From positions 1 through 37,403 of the forward strand of contig JACPLZ010000031.1 in NCBI GenBank assembly GCA_016186245.1: 37,403 bases of DNA. The letters are read 5' to 3'. Below are positions 13,999 through 23,699 of the stretch, piece after piece. The notes below the pieces were generated by a model, which saw nothing but the letters and a program-made list of their open reading frames with translations, searched no databases and was not told where the DNA came from. Both the position numbers and the translations under genes were made by a program. The first letter of the stretch is position 1, and every line of letters starts with the position of its first letter. The stretch is from Candidatus Peregrinibacteria bacterium. GTDB lineage: Bacteria; Patescibacteriota; Gracilibacteria; UBA1369; LOWO2-01-FULL-3.

Positions 13999-16602
13999 CT
14001 ATATCCCAATATCCCCCCACACAGTGTCCTCAACCCCCTCCAATTCCACAGTATTCAATTCACCCAAATCATCAATATCACTCGCCTTCACCATTCCACG
14101 TGAAACCGTATACAGGAAATCGTCAATTCTCAAAATTCTCATAACATCTCTGCTTCCTCCACCCCAGTAATAACCTGATTTAGCCGCAACTTCCCCTTCA
14201 TCATAGTGCGTAATTTTTCCCCTCAATTCAAAACCATTTTCCAGACTCACGTCATAGACATACGCACCCTGATAAACAAAATCTCCATATGTGCTGGCGG
14301 ACGCATTCGGATCATTTTTCACATCCTCGGGAACTTCCGCAAGACTGACCGGGAAGGCCATCAATCCCCTTTCCTTGTCAAAATAAAGCGCTTTGTGATT
14401 ATGCAAAAGTTCGCTATCTGTACCGCGATCCCCAATAACAACCTTATGTAATTCCACCGGATTCTCCACATCGGTAACATCAAACATAGCCAGCTTCATG
14501 CCCTGATACCACGCAAAATCAATATCGCGCGAACCCGCCTCTTCCTCACTTGGAGCAGCCGCATCCTTTCCAACTCCGATAATATGATCCTTATCAAACG
14601 GATGGAGATAATCGCTATATCCCGGGATTTTCAGCTTGCCAAGAATTCTTGGGTTATTCGGATCAGCAACATCAATCACAAAAAACGGATCCACTTTTTT
14701 GAATGTCACCATGTATGCGCGTTCGCCCATAAATCGTACGGAATAAATTTTTTCCCCGGGCGCAATACCCTCGATTTTTCCGGCAGGCTGAAGTTTCTCG
14801 TCAAGAATATATAAATTGTTATCAGACGTACCGTCCCACAGAGAACCTTTTGTCGTAGCTATGCGGAAATCGCCTTTATATTCATCCATGGAAAACTGAT
14901 TTAGAATAGTTCCCGGCACACTCCCGCTTCCAATATAAACCACCTGCCCTCCGTCACTATCCAATTCAAATTTATGAATTTTTGTCTTTTCACCGGAATC
15001 GATTCTGCCCCACCATGAGGCAAAATCATGCTCTGCGACATAAAGATTTTCGGTCGAAGCATAGACAGTGCCTGTTGAACCAATCACCACTTCTTTATCA
15101 ACTTCCGCATTGGGATCATCAACCGGAATAGCCGCCAGAATCAGATATTGGTTACTCTCAACACCGGGAATAACCTTCACATCCGTGCAGCCATCAACCA
15201 CTGGCTGCACCATATCTTCCCCATAAAGCGGCACCAGCGTCTCAAGCGACGGAACCTTTTCATCCATTATGCTATAAAAATTATCCCGATTATTCATTAC
15301 CACATAGACCACATCGCCAATCTTCCTGGAGGAAGAATAATTCCCTTCAAATGTTACTTTTCGCAGTTCTTTAGCGTTGGCTCCATCGCTTACGTCAAAA
15401 ATATAAACCACGGTGAGAGCGCTGTAGTAGTTTGGGGAGTAATTAGGATAAACGACCCCGTCTCCAACAGAAATACCGTCTCCAACGGAAACAGCGCTTC
15501 CTTCCACAAAAGGCTGGATCGCCCCATAAAAAGTGCCCATGACAACAAGCCTGTCCCCATCCACATACATGTCGGTTGGAGAAAAATTATCCGCGTCTCC
15601 AAAAGTCACTTTATCCATTTCCATCAGTCTGGACGGAGGCAAAGCCTTTACAACTCTGACAGTATTTCCGCTCAAAACATAAATATACGACCCGTCGGTC
15701 TTTACAATATCCGCCTCATCAACTCCCTCAACCTGCACATTGGTAGTGGAGAAATCATCACTTATTGCCAATGGTTCATCGGATTTCATGGCGACGCCGG
15801 CAGTCGGAGCAGAGGTTGGAACAGACGCACCATCGACTCCCGTACTTTCCATCATGACATAATCCATCTCATAATCAGGCTGCGAATTTTCTTTCAAATA
15901 AGCCGTCAAATCAACACACGACTCAAAATTTATCAGCGCCCCATCAGCCTTAGCCGCCCTTTCCCTCCTCTTGATTCCAATATAATTTGTAGATTTCACA
16001 TATTCCGGATTTTCCCTTATCCTCCAAATCATTTCCGCCATTTCTCCGCGGGTAACATCACCGTCAAAAGAAACAATACTTTTTGGAACAGCATTCTCCG
16101 ATTCCAAAGCCACTACAAATTTTTCATACCATTTCTCGCCTTCTTCATCCTGTTTCAAATTCATGCCATTGGCAACAATCTTGCTTGCTTCCGCAAAATT
16201 AATCACCCTCTCCGGCCTGAATTTACCGTCAGGATACCCTTTCACAATACCAAGCTCCGTAGCTGAACACACATATTTAGCATACCAGTCATCCTCAACA
16301 TCCGGATAGCAGTCCTCCCCCTCGATTCCATTTTCAAGCTTGGCCTGTAAAAAAGTGGAAGACTCCATCATTATTTTTAGAAATTCCGCGCGGTTGATGG
16401 AAGTATCGGTCTGGAAAGTTCCATCGGCATATCCCTCAACAATCCCCTCGCCGCGGAGATAATCAACCGCTTCATAATTTTCATGATCGGAATCAATATC
16501 GGAAAAGCTGGAAACCGCCGGAAGCGGAGACAAAGCAGAAGCGGAAGAAGAAAACAAAAAAGAAACAGCAAGCAGAGAAACGGAAATTTTACGGATAGAC
16601 AT
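13999..16602 (-). CDS. Secreted SLH protein with beta-propeller domain
   Basis: 867 residues. A Sec signal peptide (M-S-I-R-K-I-S-V-S-L-L-A-V-S-F-L-F and an A-S-A site) is followed by three S-layer homology repeats to about 205 (E-G-Y-A-D-G-T-F-Q-T-D, K-G-Y-P-D-G-K-F-R-P-E, and a weaker third). From about 290 the sequence T-N-V-Q-V-E-G-V-D-E-A-D-I-V-K-T-D-G is the hallmark of the beta-propeller family (Pfam Beta_propel), and D-G-x-Y-I-Y and V-Y-I-F-D-V-S repeats run to the end. It is probably displayed on the cell surface through the SLH part; its ligand is unknown. A TATAAT (16615-16620, minus) lies only 12 nt before the ATG, with a poor -35. Confidence 0.9.
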   Translation of the reverse strand: MSIRKISVSLLAVSFLFSSSASALSPLPAVSSFSDIDSDHENYEAVDYLRGEGIVEGYADGTFQTDTSINRAEFLKIMMESSTFLQAKLENGIEGEDCYPDVEDDWYAKYVCSATELGIVKGYPDGKFRPERVINFAEASKIVANGMNLKQDEEGEKWYEKFVVALESENAVPKSIVSFDGDVTRGEMAEMIWRIRENPEYVKSTNYIGIKRRERAAKADGALINFESCVDLTAYLKENSQPDYEMDYVMMESTGVDGASVPTSAPTAGVAMKSDEPLAISDDFSTTNVQVEGVDEADIVKTDGSYIYVLSGNTVRVVKALPPSRLMEMDKVTFGDADNFSPTDMYVDGDRLVVMGTFYGAIQPFVEGSAVSVGDGISVGDGVVYPNYSPNYYSALTVVYIFDVSDGANAKELRKVTFEGNYSSSRKIGDVVYVVMNNRDNFYSIMDEKVPSLETLVPLYGEDMVQPVVDGCTDVKVIPGVESNQYLILAAIPVDDPNAEVDKEVVIGSTGTVYASTENLYVAEHDFASWWGRIDSGEKTKIHKFELDSDGGQVVYIGSGSVPGTILNQFSMDEYKGDFRIATTKGSLWDGTSDNNLYILDEKLQPAGKIEGIAPGEKIYSVRFMGERAYMVTFKKVDPFFVIDVADPNNPRILGKLKIPGYSDYLHPFDKDHIIGVGKDAAAPSEEEAGSRDIDFAWYQGMKLAMFDVTDVENPVELHKVVIGDRGTDSELLHNHKALYFDKERGLMAFPVSLAEVPEDVKNDPNASASTYGDFVYQGAYVYDVSLENGFELRGKITHYDEGEVAAKSGYYWGGGSRDVMRILRIDDFLYTVSRGMVKASDIDDLGELNTVELEGVEDTVWGDIGI

Positions 16603-16667
16603 ACTAAAAGGTTAATTATAGTTGAACCTAATAATAAAAACGCTTCAGGTCAAGAATTGTTACCTTT

Positions 16668-16696
16668 TTGACAAACCCATAATTTTAAGTCAAAAT
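16668..16696 (+). promoter_or_regulatory. Promoter for the suf cluster
   Basis: -35 TTGACA (16668-16673), a 17-bp spacer, -10 CAAAAT (16691-16696). The -35 is perfect and the -10 weak. The expected start near 16703 is only a few bases before the sufC ATG at 16707, so the mRNA would be nearly leaderless. The opposite strand carries a TATAAT at 16615-16620 for the divergent SLH/propeller gene. Confidence 0.55.
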
Positions 16697-16706
16697 AGCC
16701 CCCGCT

Positions 16707-17543
16707 ATGCCACAAATGACAGTAATAAAGCCAAAATCAGCAACAGTAATCAAACGCCATTCCCGCCCAAAAACGGACGCATTTTCAGCAAAAACAACCA
16801 CCCTTGAAATCAAAAATCTCCATGCCTCCGTCAACAACCAACCCATCCTGAAAGGCATCAACTTAACCATAAAATCCGGCGAAATCCACGCCATCATGGG
16901 CCCAAACGGCTCCGGCAAAAGCACCCTCGTCAACGTCCTCATGGGACACCCAAAATATGAAGTAACCAAAGGCACAGTCCTTTTTAACGACACCGACATT
17001 TTAGAATTGGAACCAACCAAACGCGCTCATCTCGGCCTCTTTCTCGGCTTCCAGCAGCCGTTGGAGATACCAGGCGTAAATCTCGGTACATTTCTCAGGC
17101 TGGCAAAAAATTCCAATCTCAAATCCCAAAAACAGCCGGAAATAAGTCCGGCGGATTTTCTAAAAACACTCAAAGAAAATGTCGCTGCACTGAAAATGGA
17201 TGACAAATTCATGCACCGCGCCGTAAACGAAGGCTTTTCCGGCGGCGAAAGAAAACGCACGGAAATAGTACAAATGTCCTTATTGGAACCAAAAATCGCC
17301 CTCCTCGACGAGATCGATTCCGGCCTCGACATCGACGCTCTCAGGATAGTTGCCGAAGGAATAAAAAATTATTTTGAAAAAAACAGCCCGGGCATTCTGC
17401 TTGTCACCCACTATCAAAGAATTTTAAATTACATTGCTCCGGATTTTGTGCATATAATAGCCAACGGACAGATCGTAAAATCCGGAGACAGGAGCCTCGC
17501 CAAAGAACTGGAGAAAAAAGGATACACCAACTTTTTAAAGTAA
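16707..17543 (+). CDS. sufC: Fe-S cluster assembly ATPase SufC
   Basis: 278 residues. It is the ABC-type ATPase of the SufBCD scaffold for iron-sulfur cluster assembly. Walker A G-P-N-G-S-G-K-S-T is at 65-73, then the SufC-typical F-Q-Q-P-L-E-I-P-G-V, the signature F-S-G-G-E-R-K-R, Walker B A-L-L-D-E-I-D-S-G-L-D, and the switch T-H-Y-Q-R. Typical SufC begins at the L-E-I-K-N-L segment, so about 32 residues are an extra basic N-terminus. A promoter just upstream favours the ATG at 16707, but an internal ATG at 16716 is possible. First gene of sufC-sufB-sufD-sufS. Confidence 0.96.
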   Translation: MPQMTVIKPKSATVIKRHSRPKTDAFSAKTTTLEIKNLHASVNNQPILKGINLTIKSGEIHAIMGPNGSGKSTLVNVLMGHPKYEVTKGTVLFNDTDILELEPTKRAHLGLFLGFQQPLEIPGVNLGTFLRLAKNSNLKSQKQPEISPADFLKTLKENVAALKMDDKFMHRAVNEGFSGGERKRTEIVQMSLLEPKIALLDEIDSGLDIDALRIVAEGIKNYFEKNSPGILLVTHYQRILNYIAPDFVHIIANGQIVKSGDRSLAKELEKKGYTNFLK

Positions 17544-17573
17544 ACCAATTTTTAAAAATGACACAACTCACTC

Positions 17574-19311
<1,738 letters not shown>

Positions 19312-19334
<23 letters not shown>

Positions 19335-19893
19335 GGACGCAGAAATGTTTTGGCTGGATTGCAATATCGGTTCCAAAGTTACCATGAAATATCCGGCAAT
19401 TTACCTCATGGGATCCGGTGCGCGCGGCGAAGTTCAATCACTCGCATTCTCAGGCAAAAATCAGCACCAGGATGCCGGCGCAAAAATCATCCATGCCGCT
19501 CCAAACACCAGTTCTAAAATCGTTTCCAAATCAATTTCCAAAGCCTCCGGCCACAGCACTTACCGCGGACTGCTTCAGGTAAATAAAGGCGCGACTAACG
19601 TAAAAAGTCACGTTTCCTGCGATGCTCTGTTGTTGGATGAAAATTCCCGTTCTGATACTTATCCAACAATGAAAATAGAAGAAGATGATGTCTCCATCGC
19701 CCACGAAGCCACTGTCGCAAAAATCGGCGAAGAGCAATTATTTTATTTAAGATCCCGCGGACTTACGGAAGAAGAAGCAGCCAGCATGATCGTCAACGGT
19801 TTTGCCAAACCGATCATCAAACAATTGCCCATGGAATACGCGATAGAACTAAACCGGCTTATCGAGATGGAAATGGAGGGCAGTGTTGGATAA
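19312..19893 (+). CDS. sufB: SufB C-terminal part (broken gene)
   Basis: Similarity to SufB starts at K-R-A-F-A-Y-K-D-A-E-M-F-W-L-D-C-N-I-G-S-K-V and continues without gaps through R-G-E-V-Q-S-L-A-F-S-G-K-N-Q-H-Q-D-A-G-A-K, H-A-A-P-N-T-S-S, S-Y-R-G-L-type strands, the H-E-A-T-V-A-K-I-G-E-E-Q-L-F-Y-L-R-S-R-G segment, and the usual end N-R-L-I-E-M-E-M-E-G-S-V-G. The TTG at 19312 is only the first possible start codon; there is no ribosome binding site and the start lies inside the junction. It is best read as the C-terminal piece of one interrupted sufB. Confidence 0.88.
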
Positions 19894-19908
19894 ATTTGCT
19901 TTCTTGTC

Positions 19909-19973
19909 ATCCTGAACTTGTTTCAGGATCTACCTCACATAGATGCCGAAACAAGTTCGGCATGACACAAATA
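19909..19973. repeat. Double palindromic repeat between sufB and sufD
   Basis: Two small hairpins, CCTGAA-CTTGT-TTCAGG and GCCGAA-ACAAG-TTCGGC, are themselves arranged as an inverted pair bounded by TGTCAT and ATGACA. This is a dispersed intergenic palindrome; related units are at 7666-7713 and 25176-25238. Confidence 0.75.
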
Positions 19974-19989
19974 ACACCATGCTAAATAT

Positions 19990-20601
19990 ATGAATTCACA
20001 AACCACTCTCACATATAGCCTCACCACCTCCACCATCAACATCCCCGCTGATACAAATTTAACATACGTTGCATTCTTAAAAAAAGGCTGGCGGGAGACC
20101 CAAAAACTGCAATTCAATTTCACCGGTGAAAATTCCACCCTGAATTTTATCGCGCTGATTCTCGGTCTCGGCGAAGAAACTTTCCCCTTTGAAACAATTT
20201 CCAATCACGAAATTCCGCATACCAACGCCTATTATAACATCCGCGGAGTTATGTTCGACAAATCGCAGGTTTATTATCGCGGCAGCCTCAACATAAAAAA
20301 ATCAGCGCAGCTTACCGACTGCTACCTCGCCCATCACACCCTCATGCTTTCCAAAAATGCCAAAACCCACACCATCCCTTCGCTGGAAATAGAAGCCGAT
20401 GACGTCAAAGCCGGTCATGCCGCCACCATTGGAAAAGTCGATGAAGACATTCTTTTTTATCTCGCTTCCCGCGGCATCAACAAAAAACAGGGACAAAGCA
20501 TGCTCATCAAAGGCTTTTTGGAAACCGATTTGAAGAAAATTTCCGACCCAAATATTCAGCTGATATTAGCCAAAAACATAGAAGAAGCCCTCCAATGCTA
20601 A
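19990..20601 (+). CDS. sufD: SufD-like protein (short form)
   Basis: 203 residues, about half the length of usual SufD; only the beta-helix core and C-terminal part are present. Identification rests on the strand pattern V-Y-Y-R-G-S-L-N-I, the segment P-S-L-E-I-E-A-D-D-V-K-A-G-H-A-A-T-I-G-K-V-D-E-D-I-L-F-Y-L-A-S-R-G-I shared by SufB and SufD, and its place after sufB. SufD partners SufB in the SufBCD scaffold. Its 3' end overlaps the sufS start by seven bases. A palindromic repeat separates it from sufB, so it may rely on read-through or on its own start. Confidence 0.85.
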   Translation: MNSQTTLTYSLTTSTINIPADTNLTYVAFLKKGWRETQKLQFNFTGENSTLNFIALILGLGEETFPFETISNHEIPHTNAYYNIRGVMFDKSQVYYRGSLNIKKSAQLTDCYLAHHTLMLSKNAKTHTIPSLEIEADDVKAGHAATIGKVDEDILFYLASRGINKKQGQSMLIKGFLETDLKKISDPNIQLILAKNIEEALQC

Positions 20602-21797
20602 ATCCAAAAAAACTAAAAAAAGATTTTCCGCTGCTTGGGCAAAATCTCACATATCTTGATAATGCGTCGACTACCCAAAAACCGCGCCAGGTTATCGCAG
20701 CACTGAAAAATTACTATGAGAATTTCAATGCGAATATCCATCGTGGAATTTATAAAATTTCAGAACAGGCAACAGCCGCCTACGAGCAAACCCGCGAACA
20801 CACGGCAAAATTCATCGGCGCCCACCACGCCGAAGAAATAATTTTCACCCGCAATACCACTGAATCAATAAATCTCGTCGCCAGAACATGGGGAGAAGAA
20901 AACATAAAAGCCGGCGATGAAATTATTGTCTCCGCGATGGAACATCACTCCAATTTGGTTCCATGGCAGGAGCTCACCAAACGCAAAAAGGCAAAATTAA
21001 AAATAATTCCATTAAAAGACAATTACACTTTGGACTTTAAAGAATTTAAAAAAATACTTACTCCCAAAACAAAATTGCTTGCCATCAGCGCGATGTCCAA
21101 TGTGCTTGGCACTATTCCGCCGGTTAAAGAAATGATACGCGAAGCCAAAAAAATTGGCGCAGTAACTCTCGTAGACGGAGCCCAATCCGCTGCTCACGGC
21201 ATAACAAGCGTACAGGATCTCGACTGTGATTTTTTCGCTTTCTCCGGCCACAAAATGCTTGGCCCAACGGGAGTGGGAATACTCTACGCCCGCAAGAAAA
21301 TTCTTGAAAAAATGCCCCCATTTTTACATGGCGGAGACATGGTAAAATCAGTTTCACAATTCAGCGCAGAGTGGAATGATCTCCCCTGGAAATTTGAAGC
21401 CGGCACTCCAAATATTGCCGACGTTATTGCCTTCAACGAAGCATTAAAATATCTGGAAAACATCGGCATGGAAGAAATCGCAAAACACGATCAGAAACTT
21501 CTCAAATTCGCCAAAGAAAAATTTTCAAAACATCCGCAGATCACACTTTACAGTCCAAAAAAAGACAGCGGCGGAATTCTCTCATTCACAATAAAAGACA
21601 TCCATCCGCATGACATCGCCCAAATTTTCGACAGTGAAAACATCTGCATTCGCTCCGGCCACCACTGCTGCCAGCCACTTATGGAAAAACTCAAAATCCC
21701 AGCCACCGCCCGCCTCAGTTTCTATTTTTACAACACGCAAGAAGATATTGAAAAAGCCGAAAAAGCGCTAACAAAAACCATCAAAACCTTCCGATGA
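20595..21797 (+). CDS. sufS: Cysteine desulfurase SufS
   Basis: 400 residues, a PLP-dependent class V aminotransferase fold. It takes sulfur from cysteine as an enzyme-bound persulfide for cluster assembly. Seen: L-D-N-A-S-T-T-Q-K-P near the start, E-H-H-S-N-L-V-P-W, V-D-G-A-Q-S-A-A-H, the PLP lysine in F-S-G-H-K-M-L-G-P-T-G-V-G, and the sulfur-carrying Cys in R-S-G-H-H-C-C-Q-P-L-M (the SufS-type short loop). It overlaps sufD by seven bases; the likely sulfur acceptor SufU is encoded at 23003. Confidence 0.96.
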   Translation: MLNPKKLKKDFPLLGQNLTYLDNASTTQKPRQVIAALKNYYENFNANIHRGIYKISEQATAAYEQTREHTAKFIGAHHAEEIIFTRNTTESINLVARTWGEENIKAGDEIIVSAMEHHSNLVPWQELTKRKKAKLKIIPLKDNYTLDFKEFKKILTPKTKLLAISAMSNVLGTIPPVKEMIREAKKIGAVTLVDGAQSAAHGITSVQDLDCDFFAFSGHKMLGPTGVGILYARKKILEKMPPFLHGGDMVKSVSQFSAEWNDLPWKFEAGTPNIADVIAFNEALKYLENIGMEEIAKHDQKLLKFAKEKFSKHPQITLYSPKKDSGGILSFTIKDIHPHDIAQIFDSENICIRSGHHCCQPLMEKLKIPATARLSFYFYNTQEDIEKAEKALTKTIKTFR

Positions 21798-21851
21798 TCT
21801 AAGGAAAGAAAATCTCCAAAGCCCGCATTACTGCGCTGATCTTTCGTCTTT

Positions 21852-22604
21852 TTATTCTTTTAAACCACCCCATTCTGCTTTCCAATTTTCATTTGTATAT
21901 GCCCTTAAGCCATATAGAGAAGATATAGGTACACTTTTTGTGAGCTCCCATTCTTCATGTAATGTCTCCGGAATATCCACTTCTAGACATGGACCATCAT
22001 TTCCATTTGGGAATGTACATTCTTGTGTAATAGTTTCTCCTACAAATTCAAAACCAATATCGATTAGGGTTTCCCTAAGATCTTCAGATGGCGCAGGATA
22101 GACCTGTAGGTAATAACCAACTTCTGTTTGTGTTTTTCCTGAAGTAATTTCCTGTACTCTTTTTTCACCGCAAGCTATAGCGGTAAATAGCTCGCCCAAA
22201 CCTTCTCCACCACCATTAAAACTAACTCCATAGCTATAATAGAGGTCGTGAACTGGCCATGCAGAACCACCAATGTCACCACCTGATTGACTACCAAGAA
22301 TACATTCTGGATCATTATCGTTGAGTACAAGAAGAGGGGAAGTTACTTTAGAAACAACCTCTCCCGTTTCCACATATTCAATCAATCGATCCAGCATCGC
22401 CGCCAACTCCGCCCTATTAACATTTTTTGTCGGACCAAACGTACCATCTTTATAACCAGTTATAATTCCTTTTTCCGACAAACTGGCCACCGCACCGGCA
22501 TACCATGCATCATTGGAAACATCAGAAAAAATTTTTGAAGCCGCAAGCGCCACCGTAGATCCCAGCACTACACCAACCATAATCAAAGCTAGAGTTTTTT
22601 TCAT
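21852..22604 (-). CDS. Secreted protein with one SLH domain
   Basis: 250 residues. The signal peptide is M-K-K-T-L-A-L-I-M-V-G-V-V-L-G-S-T-V-A-L with an A-L-A-A-S-type site. One S-layer homology domain spans about 25-72 (F-S-D-V-S-N-D-A-W-Y, I-T-G-Y-K-D-G-T-F-G-P, N-R-A-E-L-A-A-M-L-D-R-L). The rest is not recognised; it has several Cys (in P-E-C, I-A-C-G, E-C-T-F-P, G-P-C-L-E) that could form disulfides outside the cell. It lies against the suf genes, between sufS and sufU, and seems to split the cluster. Base composition past the SLH part is more AT-rich than that of its neighbours. Confidence 0.85.
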   Translation of the reverse strand: MKKTLALIMVGVVLGSTVALAASKIFSDVSNDAWYAGAVASLSEKGIITGYKDGTFGPTKNVNRAELAAMLDRLIEYVETGEVVSKVTSPLLVLNDNDPECILGSQSGGDIGGSAWPVHDLYYSYGVSFNGGGEGLGELFTAIACGEKRVQEITSGKTQTEVGYYLQVYPAPSEDLRETLIDIGFEFVGETITQECTFPNGNDGPCLEVDIPETLHEEWELTKSVPISSLYGLRAYTNENWKAEWGGLKE

Positions 22605-22701
22605 ATTAGAATATTAAAAATATACAAACAAACCATCCCACACCCCCCCCACTTGTCAACACAACATAGACAACGCTCCAACATTTATAGTAGAATTGAA
22701 A

Positions 22702-22722
22702 CAGTTCTCGAGGCTGTCGGTC
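22702..22722. repeat. 21-bp direct repeat, copy 1
   Basis: Identical in 20 of 21 positions to 22794-22814 (CTCGAGGCTGTCGGTC common part). The second copy lies inside the tmRNA-like RNA and forms half of its long stem; this copy lies just beyond the terminator. Confidence 0.8.
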
Positions 22723-22750
22723 AAAAAGCCCCCTCGTCAGGGGGCTTTTT
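22723..22750 (-). terminator. Intrinsic terminator of the tmRNA-like gene
   Basis: A perfect 12-bp stem AAAAAGCCCCCT / AGGGGGCTTTTT with a four-base loop, symmetric so that it can act on both strands. On the minus strand it starts ten bases after the CCA of the RNA gene. Confidence 0.85.
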
Positions 22751-22760
22751 GCTAATAATT

Positions 22761-22832
22761 TGGTGAAGCTACGGGGAATCGAACCCCGCCCGACAGATCT
22801 CGAGGCTGTCGGTCTGCACCAGCAGCAGCCCC
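22761..22832 (-). ncRNA. tRNA-like RNA resembling a tmRNA without its mRNA-like domain
   Basis: 72 nt ending in CCA. The 3' part is a clear T-arm (CGGGG-TTCGATT-CCCCG) and acceptor strand GTAGCTTC-A-CCA, which pairs over eight positions (with G-U pairs) with the 5' end GGGGCTGC. The first 21 nt agree with the E. coli tmRNA 5' end at 15 positions (GGGGCTG, then CTGG, then GAC). Where tmRNA has its P2 helix there is an 8-nt stem ACCGACAG/CTGTCGGG closed by a 9-nt loop; no tag frame or pseudoknots follow. No ordinary anticodon arm fits well; the best fit, anticodon CGA, needs a mismatch. It has its own promoter and terminator. Alternatives are a decayed tRNA-Ser, or a tmRNA gene with an internal deletion. 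Confidence 0.55.
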
Positions 22833-22836
22833 ATAA

Positions 22837-22864
22837 TCATTAGCAGGCTGAATATATCAATCAA
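22837..22864 (-). promoter_or_regulatory. Promoter of the tmRNA-like gene
   Basis: Minus strand: -35 TTGATT (22859-22864), a 16-bp spacer, extended -10 TGC-TAATGA (hexamer 22837-22842). The predicted start falls at the GGGG 5' end of the RNA. Confidence 0.5.
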
Positions 22865-23002
22865 AGATTAAAAAGTTATTAAATAATTCTAAAATTTAAC
22901 CAATTTCAATTTCCATAGGACATAAGCCGAAAAATCATATATCATCTGGTCATATTTTCTTATTTTTCTGCAGATTTTATATCTGTATACTTACAAAGCC
23001 AT

Positions 23003-23383
23003 ATGGACATCTACTCCGAAATAATCCTCGATTACTTCAAAAATCCCCGCAACCGCGGAAAGCTTCCACGCGCCACAATCCAAGCCCAAGAATATAATCC
23101 ACTTTGCGGCGATAAAATTACCATCTACCTTCTCCTCGATAAAAATGGCAAAATAAAAAAAGCCGCTTTTAATGGGGAAGGATGCGCCATCAGCCAAGCA
23201 TCCGCCTCAATGCTCACCGAAAAAATCATCGGCAAAACCATTCCTCAAATCACTAAAATCACCAACGAAGAAATCATCAAAATGCTCCACATTACCATCA
23301 GCCCCGCCAGAATCAAATGTGCAATTCTCGGCCTTATCACGGCTAAAAAAGCCGCCATAACCCACAAGTATGCCAAAAATTAA
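23003..23383 (+). CDS. sufU: SufU/IscU-like scaffold or sulfur-transfer protein
   Basis: 126 residues. The three ligand cysteines are in place: C35 in P-L-C-G-D-K, C61 in G-E-G-C-A-I-S-Q-A-S, and C106 in R-I-K-C-A-I-L. In SufU-type systems this zinc protein accepts the persulfide from SufS; in IscU it is the cluster scaffold. A TATACT lies 11 bases before the ATG. Its 3' end overlaps the next gene by 14 bases. It is separated from sufS by an SLH gene and an RNA gene on the other strand, so it has its own transcript. Confidence 0.92.
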   Translation: MDIYSEIILDYFKNPRNRGKLPRATIQAQEYNPLCGDKITIYLLLDKNGKIKKAAFNGEGCAISQASASMLTEKIIGKTIPQITKITNEEIIKMLHITISPARIKCAILGLITAKKAAITHKYAKN

Positions 23384-23699
23384 ACCTGTCCCAAAACCAA
23401 AACGCACCCAGGATTATTGGAAAGAATTAAACAAAGTCATCGACCCGGAGCTTAACATGGGAGTAGTCGATCTCGGCCTGATTTACAATGTAAAAATCGA
23501 CAAAAAAAATAACTGCACAATTTATATGACTCTCACCACCCCATCCTGTCCCTACGGCCCGATCGTCCTCCAGCAAATCTACGACCGCATGCGCCTATAC
23601 AAAAACATCAACGAAATAAATGTGGAAATTGTCTGGGATCCAGCCTGGAATAAAGAAATGATTGACCCGGATATCCGCGAACTGATGTTCGATTTCTAA
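23370..23699 (+). CDS. MIP18/DUF59-family protein (SufT-like)
   Basis: 109 residues. The family pattern is clear: V-I-D-P-E-L-N-M-G-V-V-D-L-G-L-I-Y-N-V-K, and T-T-P-S-C-P-Y-G-P with the conserved Cys, then W-D-P-A-W near the end. MIP18-type proteins (PaaD, SufT) help mature iron-sulfur proteins, and the gene overlaps sufU, which supports that role. It meets a convergent gene, overlapping it by four bases. Confidence 0.9.
   Translation: MPKIKPVPKPKRTQDYWKELNKVIDPELNMGVVDLGLIYNVKIDKKNNCTIYMTLTTPSCPYGPIVLQQIYDRMRLYKNINEINVEIVWDPAWNKEMIDPDIRELMFDF

Noticed and set aside
15148..16266. 372-codon plus-strand reading frame
   Set aside because: Antisense to the SLH/propeller gene with low-complexity His/Ile/Arg content; a shadow frame.
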